Source: Clostridiales bacterium (GTDB taxonomy: Bacteria > Bacillota > Clostridia > Oscillospirales > Acutalibacteraceae). From it: a stretch of 64,000 nt of DNA. Under the pieces are notes generated by a model, which saw only the letters and a list, made by a program, of their open reading frames with translations, did no database searches and was not told the origin of the DNA. Shown piece after piece: positions 1 through 7,092 of the stretch. The number at the start of each line of letters is the position of its first letter. Positions within the stretch are counted from its first letter, which is position 1. The DNA lies in contig JAHZDE010000004.1 of the NCBI GenBank assembly GCA_019422525.1, positions 1-64,000 on the forward strand, in the 5' to 3' direction. Made by a program: the position numbers and the translations under genes.

Positions 1-132
1 ACCAACGCCTTTACCAATATTGCAGGAAAAAACATGAGAAATCCTGAGAAGATTCGAGAAGATATCTTCAAAACAGATGGAAGCTCAGGCTGCACGAAAA
101 GTGCGAAAAATCCTGTAATATCAAGCATTTGA
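1..132 (+). CDS. Possible C-terminal tail of an upstream gene (partial)
   Basis: Frame 1 is open from the window edge to a TGA at 130-132, giving 43 residues with a polar, basic composition ending in SSI. I do not recognise it. It could be the end of a gene that begins before the window or simply an open stretch by chance. The stop overlaps nothing and lies 35 bases before the phosphatase start, which would suit a co-transcribed upstream gene. Confidence 0.25.
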   Translation, partial: TNAFTNIAGKNMRNPEKIREDIFKTDGSSGCTKSAKNPVISSI

Positions 133-167
133 GAAGAAATACAGGACTTATGAGGAGTTATAAAAAG

Positions 168-626
168 ATGATAAAAATACTGTTCGTGTGCCACGGCAAC
201 ATCTGCCGCAGCCCTATGGCCGAATTTGTCATGAAGGATTTAGTACAAAAAGTCGGGCTGGAAAACCAATTTCATATTGAATCCGCCGCTACCAGTACCG
301 AGGAAATCGGAAACCCGGTATATCCTCCTGCCCGTCGGAAACTGGCGGAGCACGGGATTTCCTGCCAAGGTCATGCCGCCCGTCAACTGACCCGGAAGGA
401 TTATGACCGGTTTGACCTGCTCATCGGCATGGATTTTGCCAACCTTCGCAATATGCGCCGGATGTGCGGCGGCGACGAGAAAAACAAAATCCACCTGCTG
501 ATGGACTATACCCACCGCCCTGGGGAGGTGGCAGATCCGTGGTATACAGGAAATTTTGAAGCGACTTGGCAGGATGTGCTGGAAGGCTGCCAAGGGCTTT
601 TGGACTCGCTGTGCCGCCGTTCGTAA
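168..626 (+). CDS. Low-molecular-weight protein tyrosine phosphatase family protein
   Basis: A cytoplasmic phosphatase of the LMW-PTP/Wzb-arsenate reductase fold that hydrolyses phosphotyrosine through a cysteinyl-phosphate intermediate. The P-loop CHGNICRS (C-X5-R) sits at residues 8-15 and the general-acid loop DPWYTGNF lies near the C-terminus, both as in the family. Length is about 152 residues, normal for LMW-PTP. I start it at ATG 168, because GAGGAG at 152-157 is well spaced there, rather than at the in-frame TTG at 129. It is followed by a terminator at 659-712, so it ends its own transcript. Bacterial members often dephosphorylate BY-kinases, but no kinase is visible here and the substrate is unknown. 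Confidence 0.88.
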   Translation: MIKILFVCHGNICRSPMAEFVMKDLVQKVGLENQFHIESAATSTEEIGNPVYPPARRKLAEHGISCQGHAARQLTRKDYDRFDLLIGMDFANLRNMRRMCGGDEKNKIHLLMDYTHRPGEVADPWYTGNFEATWQDVLEGCQGLLDSLCRRS

Positions 627-658
627 AAAACTGAATTAGCCTGACAAATAAAACGCAT

Positions 659-712
659 AAAAGAACCGATGTGCTATTTCCTTACAGGATTACACACCGG
701 TTCTTTTATTTT
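659..712. terminator. Bidirectional intrinsic terminator
   Basis: Inverted repeat with arms AAAAGAACCG (659-668) and CGGTTCTTTT, with GTG/CAC extending it inward, followed by TTTTATTTTT. It lies between the convergent phosphatase and metallohydrolase genes and has A/T tracts on both sides, so it can serve both strands. Confidence 0.75.
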
Positions 713-750
713 TATGAGGTAAAATACAGATTTACTTTTCTCCCCACCGT

Positions 751-1695
751 TTATTCTATGGATTCATCAGGCAGAATACGGAAAGCCACCTCGTGACCGT
801 TGATGAGGCTGGCATGATGGCTGAAGAATACACGGCCTCTGCAATCTGTCTGGATTTGTTCCAACGTTTCGCAGGTACAGGGGTTGAGAATCTCACCCAG
901 CAGTTCGCCGGCAACCACCGCATCACCGGGACGGCGGCGGCAGAGCAGCAATCCGCCGGCATGTGTGAGCACCGTGTGCAGACAGCTTTCCCGAAAAATA
1001 CGGGGCGCAACCGTTGCAGGAAGGTATGTCCGGCGCAAATAGCCTTTGACAGCCAAAAAACGAAAGATAGATTCTACGGCAAGCTGAGCAGCCTCTCTAT
1101 CGATGCAATCGGTGGAGGTGCTGTATAGGGAAAATGCCTGGGTATTCCAAATCTGCCAGTTATAATTCAGTGTGGTGGTATCGTATGCCTGAGGCGAGCG
1201 CAGCAGAACATAGGGCAAGCCGAAACCTGCGGCCTCCTCCAAATGCTGATAGCCGGTATCCATCATCCGCACATGAGGAAGATGGTCACCCGGGAGATAA
1301 AAGCTCGTTAGATGGATGCCGTATGGGTACCCTTGCAGCGCCTCGAACAGGCGGGCAGCAATTCGCTGGGTCGTCTCTCCCTGGTCGTAGCCGGGAAACA
1401 TGCGGTTAATATCGGTGTTATCGGCAGCCCAGAAGCGGCGTCCCACATTCATGGAAAATTGATTGGCACAGGGCACCACCAAAATCCCACAGTCGGGGTC
1501 CAGCTGACCGGCTGCCTCGGCGGCAGACAGCGCACGGATGAGCCGCCCGCAAATATACATCTGCTGAATTTCGTTGCCACGCAGCGCGCCCATTACCGCA
1601 AGGTCTTTCTTTCCCTCAGGGCCAAAGGACCAGGCCCGTACCGGCAGGACATGGCGATAAGGCGTATCGATGGTAAACAGGGTGATTTCTTTCAT
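751..1695 (-). CDS. AstE/AspA-family (M14-like) protein, probably catalytically inactive
   Basis: Homologous to its neighbour 1692-2633 and to the succinylglutamate desuccinylase/aspartoacylase family of zinc hydrolases: it keeps the INRMFPG block (residues 96-102) and a His at 128. The zinc-binding motif is broken. Where the neighbour has GTHGDE, this protein has GALRGNE, so the first ligand His is Arg39, although Glu42 remains. The segment matching the neighbour's catalytic Glu (VVEMG) reads SLYST, so the general base also appears lost. It is 314 residues, full length, with an intact frame, so it is a maintained protein rather than decay. The ATGA overlap with the upstream paralogue suggests translational coupling and perhaps a heterodimer or a binding/regulatory subunit. 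It is the last gene of the operon. Confidence 0.8.
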   Translation of the reverse strand: MKEITLFTIDTPYRHVLPVRAWSFGPEGKKDLAVMGALRGNEIQQMYICGRLIRALSAAEAAGQLDPDCGILVVPCANQFSMNVGRRFWAADNTDINRMFPGYDQGETTQRIAARLFEALQGYPYGIHLTSFYLPGDHLPHVRMMDTGYQHLEEAAGFGLPYVLLRSPQAYDTTTLNYNWQIWNTQAFSLYSTSTDCIDREAAQLAVESIFRFLAVKGYLRRTYLPATVAPRIFRESCLHTVLTHAGGLLLCRRRPGDAVVAGELLGEILNPCTCETLEQIQTDCRGRVFFSHHASLINGHEVAFRILPDESIE

Positions 1696-2633
1696 GCCAA
1701 TTCCTCCTTGCTGCCGGATGATTCGTCCAAAATACGGGCGATTAGAGACCCTTCATAGACTACCGGATATTCGCGCAGGGTAAACAGCAGACCGTCGGCC
1801 GGGCTTTTCAGCGTGCGTTGGATTTGCCCGGTAAGCGGGTCGGCAATGATACCGATTTCCTGCTGCCGGCAGACATGAGCATTATGGTCTACCGAAGGAA
1901 TGAAAATGCCAGGGCAAGGTGCATTGAGGAAGAAAACGTGATGGTCACTGCTGACAACTGGCTCCCGGACCGGCTCGACAGGTCCTGTCCAGATACCCAA
2001 AGAGGCCATCAGATTGAGCAGTCCGGCCAGAAGCTGTTCCCCATAGGCGGGCGTCAAACGATTGCCCACCCCCATTTCCACCACTAACGTGGGGGTATCA
2101 AGGGCATTCAAACTGTGGGCCAAGGTGGATTCCAGGACAGTCGCCGCAGCGTGAACCCAGATAAAATCCATATTCAGCAGCTTTGCCATGGGCACCAGCC
2201 GCTGAGAGGTGTTGACGTTAATACGGACCTGCGGGATTTCCTGCAAATAGATGTTGCTAGCATGAATATCCACGCAGACATCGGCCCCCTGCAAATCCTG
2301 CACCAGCCGGGCGGCCACGTATTCTGACATGGAGCCGTTTTCACTGCCGGGAAAGGTACGGTTCATATCCAAGTCACACAGAGGAATCCCGCGGGTCATG
2401 GTACTAATCCCCAGGGGATTCATGGCTGGATAGAGGTCTACCGTACCGTGAAGGAAGCCGGGGGTTTGTGCCAGCAGCCGGTTCAGCCGCCAGACAACAT
2501 ACTGCCCCTCCAGTTCGTCGCCGTGGGTACCGGTGACAACACAGATTCGCTTCCCGCCGTTTCCCAAACGATTTTTGCAAATATGAAGATCTTCGCCCAC
2601 CGCCAGCGGCAGGCGGATTATTTCTTGTATCAT
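1692..2633 (-). CDS. AstE/AspA-family (M14-like) zinc hydrolase
   Basis: A metallohydrolase of the succinylglutamate desuccinylase/aspartoacylase family, which cleaves N-acyl amino acids or related amides. The metal site is intact: GTHGDE with His37 and Glu40, the substrate-binding MNRTFPG (90-96), DIHAS with His124, and VVEMG carrying the expected catalytic Glu. Length is 313 residues from ATG 2633; the GTG 27 bases further upstream has no ribosome site. It lies 62 bases after the transglutaminase gene and overlaps the inactive paralogue by 4 bases. Its place in a ligase/transglutaminase operon suggests that it hydrolyses a product made or trimmed by those enzymes; the actual substrate is unknown. 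Confidence 0.85.
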   Translation of the reverse strand: MIQEIIRLPLAVGEDLHICKNRLGNGGKRICVVTGTHGDELEGQYVVWRLNRLLAQTPGFLHGTVDLYPAMNPLGISTMTRGIPLCDLDMNRTFPGSENGSMSEYVAARLVQDLQGADVCVDIHASNIYLQEIPQVRINVNTSQRLVPMAKLLNMDFIWVHAAATVLESTLAHSLNALDTPTLVVEMGVGNRLTPAYGEQLLAGLLNLMASLGIWTGPVEPVREPVVSSDHHVFFLNAPCPGIFIPSVDHNAHVCRQQEIGIIADPLTGQIQRTLKSPADGLLFTLREYPVVYEGSLIARILDESSGSKEELA

Positions 2634-2695
2634 CAGTCCAAACTTTCCTTTCTGACGCACGGCCGGAAAGGATGTTTCTCATGCCGTTGCGTTTT

Positions 2696-3472
2696 TTATT
2701 GCTGCCGGGTCACGCGCATAAATACGGTTTGCGTTTGCCCGGCCGCGCCCCAAAAAATCCCACGCTCCATGGGGCAATCCCCAAAATCACGGCCTGCGTT
2801 AAAGCGCAGATATCCCTCGTCGGCCCATCGGCAGCGGGTGGGGTCTATACCAACCCAAATGCCATCCAGCCACACTTCACACCAGGCATGGCTCGCGCCC
2901 TCGCCTTCGGGAAGTCCGTTTACATAGCGGGCTGCCAGACCGGAACAACGGGCCAGCGCCAAGTAGACGTGGGCGAAATCCTGGCAAACGCCCTGGCCGG
3001 CACAAAAGGCTTCGGCTGCCGTTGTCGTTACGCCAGTGGCACCGCTGGTATAGTCCATATGGTCGTGGACCGCTTGGGCTAAGGCCCATGCGCGGCTGTG
3101 AAGATCCTCTGGCAGAGACAATCCAGCCAACCAATCCGCCAGCTGGGGGCTAAGGCGCGTATAGGCGGATGGCTGGCGGAAAATGGGATGGCAGGGCGAC
3201 GGCTGACGCTGTGAAAAATCCAGCTCTGCCGTGCCCCGCACCGAATAGGAAAAGTGATCGTGCGGTTCGTCAATACGGCCAATTTGCAGCAGGTTGCCAA
3301 AGCTGTCCCGCTGGAAAGAAACCGGCACGAGGGGGTCCAGTGTCAGGCACGCATCCAGAACCCGCTGCCCGGGAAAATTGGGTGGGATACACCGCAGGAC
3401 AAAGGGATGCTGTGATACAGGGACACTGAAGCTCAAACGAATGTCATAGTCGAAATGCAGCATCCGGCTCAT
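2696..3472 (-). CDS. Transglutaminase-like cysteine protease-fold protein
   Basis: A 258-residue COG1305-type protein with an N-terminal beta-sandwich region (about 1-90, bacterial transglutaminase N-domain) and a C-terminal transglutaminase core. The Cys-His-Asp triad is visible: GVCQDFAH (Cys163), SHAW (His195) and IDPT (Asp210). In the family these enzymes cleave or re-form peptide/isopeptide bonds. There is no signal peptide, so it is cytoplasmic. The start overlaps the alpha-E stop as ATGA. COG1305 proteins are routinely encoded beside alpha-E and COG2308 ATP-grasp genes, as here, which supports a shared peptide-ligation/cleavage pathway. Confidence 0.88.
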   Translation of the reverse strand: MSRMLHFDYDIRLSFSVPVSQHPFVLRCIPPNFPGQRVLDACLTLDPLVPVSFQRDSFGNLLQIGRIDEPHDHFSYSVRGTAELDFSQRQPSPCHPIFRQPSAYTRLSPQLADWLAGLSLPEDLHSRAWALAQAVHDHMDYTSGATGVTTTAAEAFCAGQGVCQDFAHVYLALARCSGLAARYVNGLPEGEGASHAWCEVWLDGIWVGIDPTRCRWADEGYLRFNAGRDFGDCPMERGIFWGAAGQTQTVFMRVTRQQ

Positions 3473-4140
3473 AAGACAAACAGGCCTTCCACGGCGGCCA
3501 ATAGGGCGGATGTCTCCACCGGATGCTCTTTTACGGCGCGTTCTTCAATGACTGCCAAGGCATCGGGCTGCGGCGTCAGATCCGTCTTATATAGGCGGTT
3601 GAGCAGTTTGCAAAGCTCCGGCGTTACCCGGTCCGGCTGTAAATCCAAGCGCAGCATCAGGCTCAGTCGTTCCACCAGCCCGCCGGTCTTGGCAATATTG
3701 CGGGCGTTTTCGGTTTCCACATTATCGTCAAAGCTGCCCCGGAACGCCATGATGTCGTCGAGGACCCACTGCAGTTCCACGGCGGGCGCTTCGCTGCGGG
3801 AAGCCATTCCCAGTGCCGATTCGGCCATTTGCAGATATGCCAAGGTAGGGGACGTGATGGTTTCCCGCAAGGTCATACCATTGCCCAGCATGGCCTCTGC
3901 ACAGGAACGCACCGAGTAGGGGTCCTTCTCGTCAAAAAGATACCGGCGGCAAAAATCCTCACTGCTCTGATATAGACAGGGAATTCCCATCCGGCGGCAG
4001 AAATCCTCATAAGCCACCGGTTGCCCATCGATTAGGGCATCCAGCTGTTTCATCATATACCAGACCGTCAGATAGGTCCGGGTGGCGTAACGCCCCAGCC
4101 AGAAAAGACGGTTTTGTTTGCTCAACGTGACAGTATCCAT
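3469..4140 (-). CDS. Alpha-E domain protein (COG2307/DUF403)
   Basis: An all-helical alpha-E protein of 223 residues, beginning MDTVTLSKQNRLFWLGRY. The N-terminal N-x-x-F-W-L-G-R-Y signature is characteristic of the family. Its biochemical role is not established; it is a conserved partner of COG2308 ATP-grasp enzymes and transglutaminases and is sometimes fused to the ATP-grasp. I start it at ATG 4140; upstream in-frame codons lie inside the ATP-grasp gene, which it overlaps by 19 bases. The overlaps on both sides indicate a coupled operon. Confidence 0.86.
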   Translation of the reverse strand: MDTVTLSKQNRLFWLGRYATRTYLTVWYMMKQLDALIDGQPVAYEDFCRRMGIPCLYQSSEDFCRRYLFDEKDPYSVRSCAEAMLGNGMTLRETITSPTLAYLQMAESALGMASRSEAPAVELQWVLDDIMAFRGSFDDNVETENARNIAKTGGLVERLSLMLRLDLQPDRVTPELCKLLNRLYKTDLTPQPDALAVIEERAVKEHPVETSALLAAVEGLFVL

Positions 4141-5435
4141 GTATCCTTGAAACCTCCCCCTTGCGAAGAATTGACAATAAAGCTGTCGGGATTGCGGGAA
4201 AAACGGGTCAGGCCGCTGGGCCACACGACGGTTTTGTCAGCGCCGGAAAGGACAAAGGCCCGCAGGTCAGCTTTCCGCTCCACCTTCTGCCCCTCATCCA
4301 TAATCGGCAAGTCTTGAAAATCGATTACTTCCTGGGCGATAAACCGGCGCGGATTGGCCAGAATGGTCTGCCGCAGGTCATCCAGCTGTTCTTTCGTCAG
4401 CTTGCTGCCAAACACCACACCATAGCCTCCGGCTTCGGCGACATCCTTGACCACAAGCGTGTCCAAGTGCTCCAAAATGTATCGGTTATCCGATTCGTCG
4501 ATTGGCAGGTAGGTAGGCGCGTTGGAAAGGATCGGTTCTTCCCCAAGATAGTAGCGAATCATTTTGGGGACAAAGTAATAGATGCCCTTGTCATCGGCCG
4601 CGCCATTTCCGAAGCCATTCAGAACCGCCACATTGCCTGCCCGATAGGCAGCCATCAGATTGGGAATGCCAATCAGAGAACTGGGTTCAAAGCACAAGGG
4701 GTCCATATACTCGTCGGAAACCCGGCGGTACAGTGCGCCCACCCGCTGGTCCCCATGGGTAGAGCGGTAATAGAGGACGCTGTCCCGCACATACAGGTCC
4801 CCTGCTTCGGCCAGCACGGCACCGGATTGTTCTGCTAAATAGGAATGTTCAAAGTAAGCCGCATTATAGCGTCCGGGCGTAAAGACAGCGTTAATTCCGC
4901 CGGTATTGACACTGTCCATGGTATGGCGCAGCATTTCGCCATATTGCCGGTTGTCGGCAATGTGGTGGTGGCGGAAGGTCTCCGGGCTGCACCGGCGGCA
5001 CAATTCCCGCGCAATCAGCGGGTAGGAAGCGCCGGAAGGAATCCGCAGGTTGTCTTCCAATATGTACCATACCCCATCTTTGCCCTTGACCAGGTCGATG
5101 CCAGAAATATGGCTGTAAATCCCACCCGGCGGGGTAATCCCTTCACACTGGGGCAGGTAGCCGGGAGAGCGGTACACAAAATCTTCCGGTACAATGCCAT
5201 CTGACAATATACGCTTTGGACCATAAATATCCTGTAAAAACAGGTTTAGGGCGTTGACCCGCTGGGCCAGACCTTTTTCCAGTTTCTCCCATTCCTGTGC
5301 TGTGATGATACGGGGAATGGTGTCAAAAGGAAACAGCCGCTCGTGAAAAGTTCCGTTTTTATAAATACCGAATTTAACGCCGTAACGGGCCAGCTGCTGG
5401 TTGATTTGCCGTTCATGCCGGATCAGGTCGTCCAT
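4122..5435 (-). CDS. Circularly permuted ATP-grasp protein (COG2308)
   Basis: First gene of the operon, 437 residues. It has the sequence features of the circularly permuted ATP-grasp type 2 family (DUF404/DUF407): the RVNALNLFLQDIYG block, SGIDLVKG, a VLEDN-like LEDNLRIPSG, LNGFGNG, the YLPIDESDNRYILEHLD segment, VVKDVAEAGGYGVVFG (nucleotide-binding loop) and the FIAQEVI-DL...ADLRAFVL end. ATP-grasp enzymes join a carboxylate to an amine through an acyl phosphate, so an amide- or peptide-forming role is expected; the substrates of this family are unknown. The start has AAGGAGG in good position (about 5443-5449). A 15-bp hairpin at 5462-5495 lies in its leader. Confidence 0.88.
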   Translation of the reverse strand: MDDLIRHERQINQQLARYGVKFGIYKNGTFHERLFPFDTIPRIITAQEWEKLEKGLAQRVNALNLFLQDIYGPKRILSDGIVPEDFVYRSPGYLPQCEGITPPGGIYSHISGIDLVKGKDGVWYILEDNLRIPSGASYPLIARELCRRCSPETFRHHHIADNRQYGEMLRHTMDSVNTGGINAVFTPGRYNAAYFEHSYLAEQSGAVLAEAGDLYVRDSVLYYRSTHGDQRVGALYRRVSDEYMDPLCFEPSSLIGIPNLMAAYRAGNVAVLNGFGNGAADDKGIYYFVPKMIRYYLGEEPILSNAPTYLPIDESDNRYILEHLDTLVVKDVAEAGGYGVVFGSKLTKEQLDDLRQTILANPRRFIAQEVIDFQDLPIMDEGQKVERKADLRAFVLSGADKTVVWPSGLTRFSRNPDSFIVNSSQGGGFKDTWILSR

Positions 5436-5454
5436 TCAAAATCCCTCCTTATAC

Positions 5455-5505
5455 AAAAAGACAGGGCACTGGTGTCTTATGACACCAGTGCCCTGCTCTG
5501 TTTTT
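5455..5505 (-). promoter_or_regulatory. 15-bp leader hairpin with T-tract upstream of the ATP-grasp operon
   Basis: A perfect inverted repeat (5462-5476 pairing with 5481-5495, loop TTAT/ATAA). Reading the minus strand it is followed by TCTTTTT and then, about 5 bases later, by the AAGGAGG ribosome site of the ATP-grasp gene. As an intrinsic terminator it would stop transcripts coming from upstream just before the operon; as a leader element it could attenuate the operon. A T-tract also follows on the plus strand. Confidence 0.7.
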
Positions 5506-5588
5506 ATTATAAGAATTTCAGCGCTTCTTGTCAAGATGCAGCTATCTTTCCATGGCTTTTGCCATTCTACGGCACATTACAATCCAAT

Positions 5589-5624
5589 AAAAAAAACAGC
5601 GAAACCTATTGGCTTCGCTGTTTC
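5589..5624 (-). terminator. Intrinsic terminator of tRNA-Ser
   Basis: On the minus strand AACAGCGAA (5622-5614) pairs with TTCGCTGTT (5603-5595) and is followed by a run of T. It starts 4 bases after the encoded CCA of the tRNA. Confidence 0.8.
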
Positions 5625-5627
5625 GCT

Positions 5628-5713
5628 TGGCGGAGAGGATGCGACTCGAACGCACAATGCCTTGCGGCACACCACATTTCCAATGTGGCTCCTTACCATT
5701 AGAATACCTCTCC
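5628..5713 (-). tRNA. tRNA-Ser (anticodon GGA)
   Basis: Minus-strand cloverleaf with acceptor arm GGAGAGG/CCTCTCC, anticodon stem CCACA/TGTGG around TTGGAAA (anticodon GGA), a long class II variable arm (TGCC GCAA GGCA) and a T-arm with GTTCGAGT. The discriminator is G and CCA is encoded. The long variable arm and the G discriminator both fit serine. It reads UCC/UCU codons. It stands alone between a reductase gene and the ATP-grasp operon, with its own terminator. Confidence 0.95.
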
Positions 5714-5916
5714 ATGTCTTCACTTTTCTGCTGTCTCTCGGCAACGTATGTTATTATACCGGAGACGCCGAAAAAAATCAAGAGAAAAATGCAAAAAAAA
5801 CAGTTTTTTCTATTTTATATATTTTATTTTGATTTTCGGAGGCAAATTATATACAATATATCCATATCGTGCTTTGAAAATTCTTTTATAGAAAATTATA
5901 TGCTTTTTATAAGCCA
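5714..5916. other. AT-rich spacer upstream of tRNA-Ser
   Basis: About 200 bases of AT-rich DNA with no convincing ORF. It should hold the tRNA-Ser promoter; A/T-rich hexamers resembling a -10 box are present, but I could not choose one with confidence. Confidence 0.5.
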
Positions 5917-5956
5917 AAATCCCCCATTGCTGCTTTTGCAAAGCAGCAATGGGGGA
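5917..5956 (-). terminator. Intrinsic terminator of the siroheme reductase gene
   Basis: A perfect 15-bp inverted repeat (5921-5935 with 5941-5955, loop of 5) followed on the minus strand by ATTTTGG. It lies 20 bases beyond the reductase stop codon. Confidence 0.75.
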
Positions 5957-5975
5957 AGCTTCGTGACAAGGTTAT

Positions 5976-6911
5976 TTATCTTTCTTTAATGTCGGCAGCC
6001 AAAATCTCGTCTTTCCGGGCCAACAAATCATCCCCGAATAGAGCATCTTCCAGCTTGTCCACACCTACCCGATCGATGGCAGCGCCCAAGCGCTCCTTCT
6101 TATAGGCATTTTCTTTAAACCACAGCATGGTCTTTTCCAAAATCGGGAAAATCTCTTCCCGGCTTACCAGGCGGGACAGAGCCGTACCCATACGGGTCTT
6201 TTTGCCCCAAGTGCCGCCTACATAAATGCGGTACATCACATCTTCATGCTTTGCCACTGCGCCAAAGGGACATTTGCCCGAACTACACACACCACAAGCG
6301 GTGCATACCTGGGGGTCAATGGACATCCGTCCGTCTTTCAGGCGGGCTGCTTTTGTGGGGCAGAACTTCTCCACCATACAAACCTTACATCCACGGCATT
6401 TTTCGGGATCATACTGGGGAACCCGGTGGCCTTCAATGCCGAAATCGTTCAGGCTAGGCTTGATGCAGCTGTTGGGACATCCGCCGACGGCGATTTTAAA
6501 TTTATGAGGCAGCTTGACATCCTGCCAGCCGAGGAAATATTTTTCGTGGATTTCCTGCGCCAGCGCCTGGGTGTCATAGTTACCATATACGCAAGTGGTT
6601 CCCTTACAGGAAGTAACCGGGCGAATTTTGGCGCCGGTTCCACCGAACATCAGGTTTTCTTCTGCTACCAGGTTCTGTGCGGCTTCGATGTTTTCATAGG
6701 CAATACCCGGAAGCTCCAGCGTCATACGGCTGGTCAACGTCACGGTGCCGTTTCCGTATTTCTCAGCACATTCGACGACTTTTGCCAGCTGTTTTGCCGT
6801 AATTTTCCCATTTCCAGTCAAAACTCGTCCAGAAAACTCCTGTGTCCCCCGGTTATGCAAAAAACCCATTGCTTTTACCCGTGCAATATCTGCCTGCTTG
6901 ATAACTGCCAT
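5976..6911 (-). CDS. Siroheme/4Fe-4S sulfite (or nitrite) reductase with ferredoxin domain
   Basis: A 311-residue reductase related to the anaerobic sulfite reductase AsrC/DsrAB branch. Residues 1-70 form the ferredoxin-like half-domain. The siroheme-Fe4S4 ligands are Cys102, Cys107 (SCKGTTC), Cys145 and Cys149 (GGCPNSC). A two-cluster ferredoxin insert follows, with C172-X2-C175-X2-C178-X5-C184 and C203-X2-C206-X2-C209-X4-C214. Such proteins reduce sulfite to sulfide or nitrite to ammonia in the cytoplasm with ferredoxin-like donors. I start at ATG 6911, where AAGAGG is correctly spaced; GTG 6929 lacks a ribosome site. It diverges from a LysR regulator that probably controls it. No other asr subunit or siroheme biosynthesis gene is nearby, so the substrate is open. 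Confidence 0.85.
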   Translation of the reverse strand: MAVIKQADIARVKAMGFLHNRGTQEFSGRVLTGNGKITAKQLAKVVECAEKYGNGTVTLTSRMTLELPGIAYENIEAAQNLVAEENLMFGGTGAKIRPVTSCKGTTCVYGNYDTQALAQEIHEKYFLGWQDVKLPHKFKIAVGGCPNSCIKPSLNDFGIEGHRVPQYDPEKCRGCKVCMVEKFCPTKAARLKDGRMSIDPQVCTACGVCSSGKCPFGAVAKHEDVMYRIYVGGTWGKKTRMGTALSRLVSREEIFPILEKTMLWFKENAYKKERLGAAIDRVGVDKLEDALFGDDLLARKDEILAADIKER

Positions 6912-6959
6912 ATTCATAACCTCTTTCACGATTATTTTATACCTCTGGCTGATAAATTT

Positions 6960-7029
6960 ATTGTACCATTTGCATTTTTCTTTGTATACTATTAAAATAG
7001 AAACGAAATGATAGGGAAAAACCTATCAT
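6960..7029. promoter_or_regulatory. Divergent promoter region with LysR-type palindrome
   Basis: ATGATAGG (7008-7015) and CCTATCAT (7022-7029) form a perfect 8-bp inverted repeat with a 6-base spacer, the form expected of a LysR operator. On the minus strand TATACA (6988-6983) and TACAAT (6965-6960), 17 bases apart, make a plausible promoter for the reductase. The palindrome would then sit about 55-75 bases upstream of the start point, where LysR activators normally bind. Confidence 0.6.
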
Positions 7030-7092
7030 GTGTTTGCTTTTTATCGTTCTTACCATACCCTGATATGCTTTTTGGAAAAAGGGGGACTTAAA

